A stretch of 64,000 nucleotides of DNA from Streptomyces sp. NBC_01231 (GTDB lineage: Bacteria > Actinomycetota > Actinomycetes > Streptomycetales > Streptomycetaceae), in the NCBI GenBank assembly GCA_035999765.1, contig CP108521.1, forward strand, positions 1,674,001 to 1,738,000, read 5' to 3'. The notes under the pieces are model-generated. The model saw nothing but the letters and a program-made list of their open reading frames with translations. It did not search any database and was not told where the DNA came from. Shown piece by piece: positions 8,037-16,879 of the stretch (position 1 is its first letter; every line of letters starts with the position of its first letter). Made by a program: the position numbers and the translations under genes.

Positions 8037-9260
8037 ATGGACCTGCTGAACACGCTGGTGGAAAAGGGGCTGCGGCGCGAGGTGCCGAGCCGCGAGGAGG
8101 CGCTCGCCGTCCTCGCCACTTCCGACGACGACCTGCTCGATGTGGTGGCCGCGGCCGGCAAGGTACGCCGGCACTGGTTCGGCCGACGGGTGAAACTCAA
8201 CTACCTCGTCAACCTCAAGTCGGGCCTGTGCCCGGAGGACTGTTCCTACTGCTCGCAACGGCTCGGCTCCACCGCCGGCATCCTCAAGTACACCTGGCTC
8301 AAGCCCGATCAGGCCTCCGAGGCGGCGGCCGCCGGGTTGGCGGGAGGCGCCAAACGGGTGTGCCTGGTGGCGTCCGGCCGCGGTCCCACCGACCGGGACG
8401 TGGACCGGGTCGCGGGCACCATCAAAACCATCAAGGAACAGAACGAGGGCGTCGAGGTGTGCGCCTGTCTCGGACTGCTCTCCGACGGCCAGGCGGAGCG
8501 GCTGCGCGAGGCGGGCGCGGACGCCTACAACCACAACCTGAACACGTCCGAGGCGACGTACGGGGACATCACGACCACCCACACGTACGCCGACCGGGTG
8601 GACACGGTCACCAAGGCGCACGCGGCCGGCCTGTCGGCCTGCTCGGGTCTGATCGCCGGTATGGGCGAGTCGGACGCGGACCTGGTGGACGTGGTGTTCT
8701 CGCTGCGCGAGCTGGACCCGGACTCGGTTCCGGTCAACTTCCTGATCCCGGTCGAGGGCACCCCGCTGGCCAAGGAGTGGAACCTCACCCCGCAGCGCTG
8801 CCTCAGGATCCTGGCCATGGTCCGGTTCGTCTGCCCGGACGTCGAGGTCCGTATCGCCGGCGGCCGCGAGGTACATCTGCGCACCATGCAGCCGCTCGCC
8901 CTCAACCTGGCCAACTCGATCTTCCTCGGCGACTACCTCACCACCGAGGGTCAGGCGGGCAAGGCCGACCTGGAGATGATCGCGGACGCCGGGTTCGAGG
9001 TGGAGGGCACCGACCAGGTCACTCTCCCCGAGCACCGGGTGGCGGCCGGTGGCGGCTGCGGGTCGCACGACAGCGGAAGCGCCGGGTGCGGGTCGCACGA
9101 GGAGGCCGGCTGCGGGTCCCAGGAGGGCACCGGGTGCGGGTCGCACGCGGACGGCGGGGTGTGCGGTTCCGCTGCCGCGGCCACGGCGGGCGAGCCCCGG
9201 ACGGATCTGGTCGCCGTACGCCGTCGGGGTGCCGGAACGGACCTCGCGCCCAATGCCTGA
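8037..9260 (+). CDS. bioB: Biotin synthase BioB with Cys-rich C-terminal repeats
   Basis: Radical SAM enzyme that inserts sulphur into dethiobiotin. The [4Fe-4S] motif is C65-x3-C69-x2-C72 (LCPEDCSYC). Candidates for the second [2Fe-2S] cluster are Cys109, Cys142 or Cys144, Cys202 and Arg272 ([10 protein letters not shown]). The enzyme core ends near residue 335. Then comes a tail of about 70 residues with five CGS units at Cys341, 351, 359, 367 and 376, four of them CGSH or CGSQ, so the protein has 407 residues. ATG 8037 lacks a good ribosome binding site. The last 8 nt overlap the bioA start. Confidence 0.94.
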   Translation: MDLLNTLVEKGLRREVPSREEALAVLATSDDDLLDVVAAAGKVRRHWFGRRVKLNYLVNLKSGLCPEDCSYCSQRLGSTAGILKYTWLKPDQASEAAAAGLAGGAKRVCLVASGRGPTDRDVDRVAGTIKTIKEQNEGVEVCACLGLLSDGQAERLREAGADAYNHNLNTSEATYGDITTTHTYADRVDTVTKAHAAGLSACSGLIAGMGESDADLVDVVFSLRELDPDSVPVNFLIPVEGTPLAKEWNLTPQRCLRILAMVRFVCPDVEVRIAGGREVHLRTMQPLALNLANSIFLGDYLTTEGQAGKADLEMIADAGFEVEGTDQVTLPEHRVAAGGGCGSHDSGSAGCGSHEEAGCGSQEGTGCGSHADGGVCGSAAAATAGEPRTDLVAVRRRGAGTDLAPNA

Positions 9261-10557
9261 CCTGCCGGTGCCCGAGCTGACCGTGCCCGAGCTGCTGGAG
9301 CTGGACCGGCGCCACGTCTGGCATCCGTACGGCCCCATGCCCGGCCGGCAGGACCCGCTCGTCGTGGAGTCGGCGAGCGGGGTGCGGCTGAAGGTCCGGA
9401 CGGCCGAGGGCGCGGATGCCGAGGTGGTCGACGGGATGTCGTCCTGGTGGTCGGCGATCCACGGCTACAACCACCCGGTGCTGAACGAGGCCGCGCGTGA
9501 GCAGCTCGGTCGGATGAGCCATGTGATGTTCGGCGGTCTCACGCACGAGCCCGCCGTACGACTGGCGAAGCTCCTTGTCGACATGTCGCCCGAGGGTCTG
9601 GAGCATGTCTTCCTCGCCGACTCGGGCTCGGTGTCGGTCGAGGTCGCGGTCAAGATGTGCCTGCAGTACTGGCGCTCGCTCGGCCGCCCCGCGAAACAAC
9701 GGCTGCTGACCTGGCGCGGTGGCTACCACGGCGACACCTGGCAGCCGATGTCGGTGTGCGACCCCGAGGGCGGGATGCACGAGCTGTGGAGCGGGGTGCT
9801 GCCCCGGCAGGTCTTCGTGGACGCGCCGCCCGCCGGATACGAGGAGTCGTACGCCGAGCTTCTGCGCTCCGCGATCTCGCGTCACGCCGACGAGCTGGCC
9901 GCGGTGATCGTCGAGCCGGTGGTGCAGGGCGCCGGGGGGATGCGGTTCCACTCCCCCGCGTATCTGCGGGTGCTGCGCGAGGCGTGCGACGCGCACGACG
10001 TGCTGCTGGTGTTCGACGAGATCGCGACCGGGTTCGGGCGCACGGGCGCGCTGTTCGCGGCGGAGCACGCGGCGGTGACTCCGGATGTGATGTGCGTGGG
10101 CAAGGCGCTGACCGGTGGTTATCTGACGATGGCGGCGACGCTCTGCACCGCGCGCGTGGCCGACGGCATCTCACGCGGCGAGGTCCCGGTGCTCGCCCAC
10201 GGCCCCACCTTCATGGGCAACCCGCTGGCGGCCTCCGTCGCCTGCGCCTCCATCGAACTCCTGCTGGGCCAGGACTGGCTGTCGGAGGTCAAGCGGATCG
10301 AGGCGGGACTGTGGGAGGGGCTGGCCGCGGCCTCTGAGCTGCCGGGGGTGAAGGACGTTCGGGTGCTCGGCGCGATCGGTGTCGTCCAGCTCGACCACGC
10401 CGTCGACATGACGGCGGCCACGGCGGCCGCCGTGCGGGAGGGCGTATGGCTGCGGCCGTTCCGCGACCTCGTCTACACGATGCCGCCGTACGTCACCGGG
10501 GACGCGGACGTGGCGCGGATCGCGCGGGCGGTGTGCGCGGCGGCGGGAGCGGGGTGA
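9253..10557 (+). CDS. bioA: Adenosylmethionine-8-amino-7-oxononanoate aminotransferase BioA
   Basis: Class III PLP aminotransferase that turns KAPA into DAPA using SAM as amino donor. 434 residues. Motifs: [11 protein letters not shown] at the N-terminus (BioA-specific), [35 protein letters not shown] (Asp255) and the PLP lysine in [12 protein letters not shown] (Lys284). ATG 9253 overlaps the bioB end by ATGCCTGA, the same 8-nt overlap as ureB/ureC. An in-frame GTG seven codons earlier is possible but less likely. Confidence 0.95.
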   Translation: MPDLPVPELTVPELLELDRRHVWHPYGPMPGRQDPLVVESASGVRLKVRTAEGADAEVVDGMSSWWSAIHGYNHPVLNEAAREQLGRMSHVMFGGLTHEPAVRLAKLLVDMSPEGLEHVFLADSGSVSVEVAVKMCLQYWRSLGRPAKQRLLTWRGGYHGDTWQPMSVCDPEGGMHELWSGVLPRQVFVDAPPAGYEESYAELLRSAISRHADELAAVIVEPVVQGAGGMRFHSPAYLRVLREACDAHDVLLVFDEIATGFGRTGALFAAEHAAVTPDVMCVGKALTGGYLTMAATLCTARVADGISRGEVPVLAHGPTFMGNPLAASVACASIELLLGQDWLSEVKRIEAGLWEGLAAASELPGVKDVRVLGAIGVVQLDHAVDMTAATAAAVREGVWLRPFRDLVYTMPPYVTGDADVARIARAVCAAAGAG

Positions 10558-10574
10558 ACGCGGTGAACGGGGGT

Positions 10575-10653
10575 GAGCGGCACTGGTGCCTTGCGTGGTG
10601 CGTGGGGGATGGGCGCTGAGCGGCACGAATCGGATGGGCGCGTTGAGCGGCAC
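10575..10653. repeat. Three direct copies of GAGCGGCAC between bioA and bioD
   Basis: GAGCGGCAC, each preceded by T, occurs at 10575, 10618 and 10645 in the 116-bp gap between bioA and bioD. The spacing is irregular (43 and 27 bp), so this looks like local sequence duplication rather than an operator. Confidence 0.5.
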
Positions 10654-10673
10654 GGGCGAGTGGGAGTGATGAC

Positions 10674-11390
10674 ATGCCGGTCCTGGTGATCACGGGCACG
10701 GGTACGGAGATCGGCAAGACGGTCACGACCGCCGCCGTCGCCGCGGCCGGCCTCGCGGCCGGACGGTCGGTGGCCGTGTTGAAGGCCGCGCAGACAGGCG
10801 TACGACCCGACGAACCGGGGGACGCCGAGGAGGTGACCCGGCTCGCGGGTGCCGTGACGGCGGCCGAAATCGCCCGGTATCCCGACCCGTTGGCGCCCGC
10901 GACGGCCGCGCGCCGGGCCGGGCGGGCTCCGGTGCGCCCGCAGGACATCGCCGAGGCCGCCGCCAAACTGGCCACCGAGCACGATCTGGTGCTGGTCGAG
11001 GGGGCGGGCGGACTGCTCGTCCGGTTCGACGCGGAGGGCGGGACGCTGGCCGACGCGGCCGAACTGCTGGCCGCGCCGGTGCTGGTGGTGGTGTCGGCCG
11101 GCCTGGGCACGCTGAACACCACGGAACTGACGGCACGTGAACTCCGCGGGCGAAGCCTCGATCTGGCCGGAGTCGTGATCGGTAGCTGGCCCGACGTGCC
11201 GGATCTGGCGTCGCGCTGCAATCTCGCGGACCTGCCGGAGGTGTCCGGGGCCCCCCTCCTCGGGGCCCTGCCCGCCGGGGCCGCGGCCCTCGCCCCCGCC
11301 GACTTCCGCACGGCGGCGCCGAGTTGGCTGGCGCCACGGCTGGCCGGCACATGGGACTCGGAGGCCTTCCGCAGGCGCGAAGCTCCCTAG
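10674..11390 (+). CDS. bioD: Dethiobiotin synthetase BioD
   Basis: ATP-dependent carboxylase that closes the ureido ring of dethiobiotin, one step before BioB. 238 residues. The P-loop is GTGTEIGKT (residues 8-16, Lys15), followed by VLKAAQTGV and VLVEGAGGLLVRF, both typical of BioD. It is the last gene of bioB-bioA-bioD, separated from bioA by 116 bp of repeat-rich sequence, so it may also have its own promoter. No bioC or bioH type gene is seen nearby. Confidence 0.95.
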   Translation: MPVLVITGTGTEIGKTVTTAAVAAAGLAAGRSVAVLKAAQTGVRPDEPGDAEEVTRLAGAVTAAEIARYPDPLAPATAARRAGRAPVRPQDIAEAAAKLATEHDLVLVEGAGGLLVRFDAEGGTLADAAELLAAPVLVVVSAGLGTLNTTELTARELRGRSLDLAGVVIGSWPDVPDLASRCNLADLPEVSGAPLLGALPAGAAALAPADFRTAAPSWLAPRLAGTWDSEAFRRREAP

Positions 11391-11696
11391 GGTCTGTCCA
11401 CTTCCACGAGGAGCCGGACCGGCCGATCCGGGAGCTGATGCCGACCGGGAGAAGGCACCTCGCAGGGTGGTCGATCGTGCGGGGACTCGGTGGGAGGCGG
11501 AGGGCGATCTCACGATCGGTCGGGGCGCCTGCTCCAGGCGCGGGCGACTGCCGATTCCGTCGTCCGCGCACCCCCGATCGGTGGTCTCGGCGGCCGTCCG
11601 GGCGACCAGCGGCTGCTCCGGGTGGCGCCCCGGCGGGGGTGCGAGGCGCCCGTCCGGGGGAGAATCGTGGTAAGGCCCGCCAGCAGGGAGGTTGCC
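11391..11696. other. 306-base gap, nothing recognised
   Basis: Between bioD and the methyltransferase. I see no gene, palindrome or repeat that stands out. The methyltransferase ribosome binding site (CAGGGAGG) lies at 11683-11690. Confidence 0.5.
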
Positions 11697-12404
11697 ATGC
11701 CGCTACCGCTCCGGCCCACCGGCTCCGGCAAGGTGTCCCGGGACGCCGTCCACCACCCGCTGTTCGCCCGGTACTACGCCCGGGCCAGTGTGAGCGCCGA
11801 GACGAGAATGGGCATGGGTCGGATCCGCGAACGGATGCTGGCCGGGCTGTCGGGGCGGGTGATCGAGATCGGCGCGGGCAACGGCCTGAACTTCGCGCAC
11901 TATCCGCGCGCGGTCTCGGAGGTCGTGGCGATCGAACCGGAGCGCCTGCTGCGGCAGTTGGCGGTGGAGTCCGCCCTGCGCTCCGGGGTGCCCGTCGACG
12001 TGGTGCCGGGTGCCGCGGAGGCGCTTCCGGTCAAGAGCGAGGCCTTCGACGCGGCGGTGTTCTCGCTGGTTCTGTGCAGTGTGCGGGATCTGCCGCGCGC
12101 CCTCGGGGAGGTGCGCCGGGTGCTGCGGCCCGGTGGCGAGGTGCGGTTCTTCGAGCACGGCCGGGGCGGTGGCCCGGCGATGAGGTTCACCCAGCGCGCG
12201 CTCGACCGCACGGTGTGGCCGGTGCTGAGCGGCGGCTGTCATCTGGCCCGCGACCCGGTCGCGGCGCTGCGCGACGCCGGTTTCGAACTCGGCCCCTACC
12301 GGCGGATGTCGATGCCGGAGAACGGTCCGAAGCTGCCCATGTCGTACTGCGTGCTGGGCACCGCGTGGCGTCCGGCGACCGAGGCGTCCGCCGAGGGGCC
12401 GTGA
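11697..12404 (+). CDS. Class I SAM-dependent methyltransferase
   Basis: 235-residue methyltransferase of the UbiE/Methyltransf_11 type. Motif I is VIEIGAGNGLNFAHYP, the acidic end of strand 2 is VVAIEPE, and motif IV is FDAAVFSLVLCSVRDLP with RVLRPGGEVRFFEH after it. The substrate is unknown; no linked pathway gene is seen. ATG 11697 follows GGGAGG at a good distance. Its stop codon lies in the first copy of a 52-bp-period tandem duplication shared with the convergent toxin gene. Confidence 0.88.
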   Translation: MPLPLRPTGSGKVSRDAVHHPLFARYYARASVSAETRMGMGRIRERMLAGLSGRVIEIGAGNGLNFAHYPRAVSEVVAIEPERLLRQLAVESALRSGVPVDVVPGAAEALPVKSEAFDAAVFSLVLCSVRDLPRALGEVRRVLRPGGEVRFFEHGRGGGPAMRFTQRALDRTVWPVLSGGCHLARDPVAALRDAGFELGPYRRMSMPENGPKLPMSYCVLGTAWRPATEASAEGP

Positions 12405-12473
12405 TCACAGAGTCCACCGCCCTCCGGCGGGCGAGGCGTCCGCCGAGGGGCCGTGATCACAGGGTCCACCGCC
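12381..12473. repeat. Tandem duplication spanning two convergent gene ends
   Basis: 41 bases at 12381-12421 recur at 12433-12473 with one mismatch, period 52. Each copy contains GTGATCACAG, where TGA is the plus-strand stop and TCA the minus-strand stop. The methyltransferase uses the TGA of copy 1 and the Fic-like gene uses the TCA of copy 2. The likely ancestor had the two stop codons directly abutting, before duplication pushed them apart. Confidence 0.9.
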
Positions 12474-12831
12474 GCAGTTCGTGCGCGATGTCGTGGACCG
12501 AGGCCTCGCCGCCCTTGACCAGCCGGGCCAGGTCGCGGACCTGCTCGGGCGAGGTCGTGACCTTGAGTCCGCCGGCCACCAGGTAGGCGTACGCGACCGC
12601 GACCGCGAAGAGGGCGTTCGAGCGTTCCAACGCGGGGACGTGGATGAGGAGTTGGAGCAGCGCGGCGGCACGCGCGTGCGGGCTGTCGTAGACCGGGACC
12701 TCGAATATCTCGGCCTCGTGGCGCGCCACGGCGGCGACGAGAGCGCCCCAGTCGGTGACCTGGGGGTCTCCCGGCGTCTTCTGCTCGGCGAGCATCAGCA
12801 GCCAGGCGAGGTCGATACTCAGATCACTCAA
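12457..12831 (-). CDS. Fic/Doc-like toxin with degenerate motif
   Basis: 124-residue helical protein of the streptomycete fic family toxin-antitoxin group. The region aligning with the Fic motif (normally H-x-F-x-D/A-G/A-N-K-R) reads HVPALERSNALF (His64 to Phe75): the His stays but the N-K-R part is lost. Fic enzymes transfer AMP or, in Doc, phosphate to targets; with this motif such activity is doubtful. It is encoded directly after a ribbon-helix-helix antitoxin with a 4-nt ATGA overlap, the classic toxin-antitoxin layout. Confidence 0.8.
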   Translation of the reverse strand: MSDLSIDLAWLLMLAEQKTPGDPQVTDWGALVAAVARHEAEIFEVPVYDSPHARAAALLQLLIHVPALERSNALFAVAVAYAYLVAGGLKVTTSPEQVRDLARLVKGGEASVHDIAHELRRWTL

Positions 12832-13052
12832 CGGCCCTCGCGCTCCGAGCCGAACTCCTCGGCGAAGACGGACTCGTACTGCTTCATGAAGTCGGCGGCG
12901 GCTTCCACGAAGGTGTGGCCCACCTCCCCGGTGTCCTGTTTGACCAGTTCCTCGATGTAACGGTTGACGCTCAGGCCACGGGCCAGGGCACGCTCGCGGG
13001 CCGCGCGGGCCGTGCCCTCGTCCACGCGCACGTTCAGCTGGGTCTTCGCCAT
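12828..13052 (-). CDS. Ribbon-helix-helix antitoxin
   Basis: 74 residues. The N-terminus AKTQLNVRVDEGTARAARE and ARGLSVNRYIEELV form the beta-strand and two helices of a ribbon-helix-helix DNA-binding domain; the rest (about residues 45-74) would contact the toxin. It is the first gene of the pair. The start appears leaderless: a TAGCTT box (13064-13059) ends 6 nt before ATG 13052. Twin GCTAGC palindromes overlap this box, as expected for autorepression. Confidence 0.87.
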   Translation of the reverse strand: MAKTQLNVRVDEGTARAARERALARGLSVNRYIEELVKQDTGEVGHTFVEAAADFMKQYESVFAEEFGSEREGR

Positions 13053-13060
13053 ACCCAGAA

Positions 13061-13080
13061 GCTAGCGCCGAATCGCTAGC
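13061..13080. promoter_or_regulatory. Twin GCTAGC operator overlapping antitoxin promoter
   Basis: GCTAGC occurs at 13061-13066 and 13075-13080, 8 bp apart (starts 14 bp apart). Each is itself a palindrome, and together they form an inverted repeat. The first copy overlaps the -10 box of the antitoxin gene. Two ribbon-helix-helix dimers could bind side by side; this is inference. Confidence 0.6.
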
Positions 13081-13270
13081 ATCGGCAAGCGCTCCTCCCG
13101 GAGGTGGAGGGTGCCCCTTACATCGACATCAGGGGCCCGACCTGGGGTGGAGAACACCCGGGACCCACGGGGGATACCGAGTGTGGGCCGGATCACATTA
13201 GGCTCAGCCGGACGGAAACGTCGTACGTCCCGAAAGCGACGGGAAAGTCCTACCTCCCGAAGCGCCCCAG

Positions 13271-13307
13271 AAGCACCCGACAAGCACTCGACAAGCACCC
13301 ACAAGCA
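13271..13307 (+). repeat. Helically phased AAGCA direct repeats upstream of ABC exporter
   Basis: AAGCA starts at 13271, 13282, 13293 and 13303, spacing 11, 11 and 10 bp, so all copies face the same side of the helix. The block lies 32 bp before the TTG start of the ABC ATPase. Phased 11-bp repeats are the architecture of streptomycete PHO boxes, but the sequence matches that consensus only in part (CACCCG). Confidence 0.5.
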
Positions 13308-13338
13308 AAGTCACACGTCCAGAAGCGAGGAGGCAGTC

Positions 13339-14172
13339 TTGTCCACCCCTGCTGCTCAGCATGTGCCGGGCCGGGCGTCGGCCGACGGGGTCGCCGCCCG
13401 TGCCCGCGGCCTGACCAAGGCGTACGGCTCGGGCGAGACCACGGTGCTGGCCCTGGACTCGGTGGACGTGGACATCGCGCGTGGCCGGTTCACCGCGGTC
13501 ATGGGGCCGTCGGGCTCCGGGAAGTCCACGCTGATGCACTGCCTGGCGGGGCTCGACACCGTGTCGGCCGGACAGGTGTGGCTCGGCGACACCGAGATCA
13601 CGGGACTGAGGGACCGCGAGCTGACCCGGCTGCGCCGGGACCGGATCGGGTTCATGTTCCAGTCGTTCAACCTGATCCCGACACTGAACGCGGCCGAGAA
13701 CATCACCCTGCCCATGGACATCGCGGGCAAGAAACCCGACGAGAAGTGGCTCGACCAGGTCATCGACACGCTCGGGCTGCGAGACCGGCTGCGGCATCGG
13801 CCGTCCCAGCTCTCCGGCGGCCAGCAGCAGCGGGTCGCGTGCGCGCGGGCCCTGGCCTCCCGGCCCGAGCTGATCTTCGCGGACGAGCCGACCGGCAACC
13901 TCGACTCGCGGGCGGGGCTGGAGGTCCTCGGGTTCCTGCGCGAGGCGGTGGACCAGCTCGGCCAGACGGTGGTGATGGTGACCCACGACCCGGGCGCCGC
14001 CGCCCACTCCGACCTGGTGCTCTTCCTGGCGGACGGGCGGATCGTCGACGAGACGGAGCACCCGACGGCGGACGCGGTCCTCGAACGCATGAAGCGCTTC
14101 GACGTGACCCGTGCCCCGTTCGACGGGGGTAACGAGGCCGAGGGCCGGGACCCCCTCCACAAGGAGGGCTGA
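13339..14172 (+). CDS. ABC transporter ATPase (MacB/LolD type)
   Basis: 277-residue ATPase. Walker A is GPSGSGKST, the Q-loop region FMFQSFNLIPTLNA, the signature LSGGQQQRVACARAL, and Walker B LIFADEPTGNLDS; the LNA and GNLDS variants are typical of MacB/LolD/FtsE-like ATPases paired with FtsX-fold permeases. The start is TTG 13339, placed by the GAGGAGG site at 13326-13333; no ATG fits. It forms an operon with the permease (4-nt gap). Family roles are export of peptides, lipoproteins or drugs, or cell envelope mechanotransmission. Confidence 0.93.
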   Translation: MSTPAAQHVPGRASADGVAARARGLTKAYGSGETTVLALDSVDVDIARGRFTAVMGPSGSGKSTLMHCLAGLDTVSAGQVWLGDTEITGLRDRELTRLRRDRIGFMFQSFNLIPTLNAAENITLPMDIAGKKPDEKWLDQVIDTLGLRDRLRHRPSQLSGGQQQRVACARALASRPELIFADEPTGNLDSRAGLEVLGFLREAVDQLGQTVVMVTHDPGAAAHSDLVLFLADGRIVDETEHPTADAVLERMKRFDVTRAPFDGGNEAEGRDPLHKEG

Positions 14173-14176
14173 CCTC

Positions 14177-16744
14177 GTGCTGAAGGCGACGCTCCGCAGC
14201 TTCCTCGCCCACAAGGGGCGCCTGCTGCTCTCGGCACTGGCCGTCGTCCTGTCCGTGGCCTTCGTCGCGGGCAGCCTGATCTTCTCCGACACGCTCAGCC
14301 GGACCTTCGACCGGCTCTTCGCCTCGACCGCGCCCGACGTCACCGTCAGCCCGAAGGCGAACCTCGACGAGGCGGTGCCGTCCGGCATGACGGCCACCCT
14401 GCCGGCGGCGCTCGCGCAGCGGGTGGCCGCGGTCGACGGGGTCGCCGCGGCGCGCGCGGACGCCGAGGTGCAGAACATCACCGTCGTGGACAGCGAGAAC
14501 GAGTCCGTCGGTCCGACCACCGGCGCCCCCACCATCGGCACCGACTGGAACCCCGACCAGCGCAGCCCCGTCGAGCTCACCTCCGGCCACGCGCCGCGCG
14601 GGCCGGCCGAGGCCCTGCTCGACTCGGAGTCCGCCGACCGCAAGGGCGTGCGGATCGGGGACACGCTGACCGTGATCGCGGGGCCGGGCTCGTTCAAGGT
14701 CAAGGTCGTCGGGATCGCCACCTTCACCACCACCAACCCCGGTGCCGCGCTGGTCTTCCTCGACACCCCGACCGCGCAGTCGAAGCTGCTCGGTGACACG
14801 AAGGGCGCCACGAGCATCTCGGTCGACGCCGACGAGGGCGTGAGCGACGCACAGCTGAAGCAGCGGGTGGCCGCCGCGCTCGGCGCGAACCGCTACGAGT
14901 TCCGGACCGCCGACGAGCAGGCCGAGTCGGACGTCCAGCAGTTGGGCGGCTTCCTCGACGTCATCAAGTACGTCATGCTCGGCTTCGCCGGAATCGCCGT
15001 GCTGGTCGGTGTGTTCCTGATCGTCAACACCTTCTCGATGCTGATCGCGCAGCGCACCCGCGAACTGGGCCTGCTGCGCGCGCTCGGCGCCGACCGGCGT
15101 CAGGTCCGCCGCTCGGTCCTCACCGAGGCGCTGCTGCTCGGGCTGGTCGGCTCCACGCTGGGTCTGGCCGCGGGCATCGGGCTCGCGGCCGGGCTGATCG
15201 CACTCATGAACACACTCGGCATGAACATCAAGTCGAGCGAGATGGTGATCGGCTGGGGCACACCGGTCGCCGCGTACGTCGTCGGTGTCGGCGTCACCTT
15301 CGTCGCCGCGTATCTGCCGGCCCGCCGGGCGGCGGGCGTCTCGCCGATGGCGGCTCTCGCGGACGCCGAGATCGCGGGCGTCGGCAGGCCGCTCAGGACC
15401 CGCGCGATCGTGGGCGGTGTGGTCGGGGCGGCCGGCGCGGCCGCGCTCGTGGGCTGCGTCGTCGCGTCGAAGACCGCTTCGGCGGCCTCCCTGCTGGGCC
15501 TCGGCGTCGTCCTGACCCTGCTGGCCACCGTCATCGCGGGCCCGCTGCTGGTACGCCCGGTGATCCGGGTGCTCGGCGGCGCCTTCCCCGCACTGTTCGG
15601 GTCCGTCGGCCGGATGAGCCAGCGCAACGCGCTGCGCAATCCCCGCCGCACCGGCGCCACCGCGGCCGCCCTGATGGTCGGTCTCGCCCTGGTCGGCGGG
15701 ATGTCGGTGGCGAGCGCGTCCATGACCAAGTCCTTCGACCAGCAGATCGACAAGACGCTGGGCGCCGACTACGTGATCCAGAACGGCAACTTCCTGCCCT
15801 TCCCGCAGGAGCTCACCGACGCGGTGCGCAAGACCCCGGGCGCCGGGCTCGTCGTACGGTCGCGGTTCACCCCGGTCGCGGTGCGGCTGCCGGACGGCGA
15901 CCGGGTGGAGACGACCGCCGCCGCCTACGACTCCCAGCTCGACAAGGTCGCCCGCATCACCTACGCGCGGGGCGACACCGCGGAGGCGCTCGCGACCGGC
16001 CGCATCGCCATGGACGTGGACTTCGCACGCGATCACGGCGTACGGGTGGGCAGCGCGATCCCCGTCGAGTTCCAGGGCGGACGCTCCACCGAACTGACCG
16101 TGGGCGCCCTCACCGACCAGGAGTCCGCCGAAGGGTTCGGCACCCAGGGCGGCCTGTACTTCGGCCTGGCCACCCTGGAGCGGTTCGCGCCGGGCGGGCA
16201 GGACTCCGCGCTGTACGTGAACGCCGCCTCGGGAACGAGCGACGACGAGTTGCGCGAGAACCTGGAGCGCACGCTCGACCCCTATCCGCAGGTGCAGGTG
16301 CGCGACCTGGCCGACTACAAGAAACTGATCCACGATCAGATCTCGGTCCTGCTCTACCTCGTGTACGCGCTGCTCGGGCTGGCGATCGTCATCGCGGTGC
16401 TCGGGGTGGTCAACACCCTCGCCCTGTCCGTCGTGGAGCGCACCCGGGAGATCGGGCTGCTGCGGGCGATCGGGCTGGCCCGGCGTCAGCTGCGCCGGAT
16501 GATCCGGCTGGAGTCGGTGGTGATCGCGGTGTTCGGCGCGGTACTGGGGCTCGCGTTGGGACTGGTGTGGGGCGTGTGCATCCAGCAGGTGCTGGCGTTG
16601 CAGGGCATGAACGCGCTGGCGGTTCCCTGGACGACGATCGTGGCGGTGGTGGTCGGCTCGGCGGTGGTGGGGGTGGTGGCGGCGCTGCTGCCCGCGTTGC
16701 GCGCCTCGCGCATGAACGTGCTGGCGGCGATCGCGCACGAGTGA
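14177..16744 (+). CDS. FtsX/MacB-type ABC permease
   Basis: 855-residue permease with two FtsX repeats. An N-terminal membrane helix (about 17-37) precedes a large extracytoplasmic MacB-like core, then three helices (FtsX repeat 1, about 280-400), further helices, a second external core, and a final FtsX repeat (LAIVIAVLGVVNTLALSVVE onward). Both repeats carry the RTRELGLLRALG/RTREIGLLRAIG motif after the first helix. GTG 14177 follows AAGGAGG, inside the ATPase stop region. Substrate unknown; no regulator is adjacent. Confidence 0.93.
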   Translation: MLKATLRSFLAHKGRLLLSALAVVLSVAFVAGSLIFSDTLSRTFDRLFASTAPDVTVSPKANLDEAVPSGMTATLPAALAQRVAAVDGVAAARADAEVQNITVVDSENESVGPTTGAPTIGTDWNPDQRSPVELTSGHAPRGPAEALLDSESADRKGVRIGDTLTVIAGPGSFKVKVVGIATFTTTNPGAALVFLDTPTAQSKLLGDTKGATSISVDADEGVSDAQLKQRVAAALGANRYEFRTADEQAESDVQQLGGFLDVIKYVMLGFAGIAVLVGVFLIVNTFSMLIAQRTRELGLLRALGADRRQVRRSVLTEALLLGLVGSTLGLAAGIGLAAGLIALMNTLGMNIKSSEMVIGWGTPVAAYVVGVGVTFVAAYLPARRAAGVSPMAALADAEIAGVGRPLRTRAIVGGVVGAAGAAALVGCVVASKTASAASLLGLGVVLTLLATVIAGPLLVRPVIRVLGGAFPALFGSVGRMSQRNALRNPRRTGATAAALMVGLALVGGMSVASASMTKSFDQQIDKTLGADYVIQNGNFLPFPQELTDAVRKTPGAGLVVRSRFTPVAVRLPDGDRVETTAAAYDSQLDKVARITYARGDTAEALATGRIAMDVDFARDHGVRVGSAIPVEFQGGRSTELTVGALTDQESAEGFGTQGGLYFGLATLERFAPGGQDSALYVNAASGTSDDELRENLERTLDPYPQVQVRDLADYKKLIHDQISVLLYLVYALLGLAIVIAVLGVVNTLALSVVERTREIGLLRAIGLARRQLRRMIRLESVVIAVFGAVLGLALGLVWGVCIQQVLALQGMNALAVPWTTIVAVVVGSAVVGVVAALLPALRASRMNVLAAIAHE

Positions 16745-16879
16745 CGGAATCCGGATCGGTCCTCAAGCCGCGTGCGGATGAGGGTGGTTCATGTGCCGTC
16801 CGGGCCGCTTCGGTGTCGGGGGCCGGTCCGGATGCTGGAATTGCGTGTCCAAGCATGGTGGGCGTGATGGGATCGCCGT

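Noticed and set aside
13271..13307. Calling the phased repeats a PHO box.
   Set aside because: The spacing fits, but only about half of the bases match the GTTCACC-type consensus, so a named PhoP site is not justified.
13760..16738. A 992-codon minus-strand reading frame opposite the ABC permease.
   Set aside because: Composition is His/Arg/Gly/Asp-rich without any domain, and the opposite strand encodes a clear FtsX permease.
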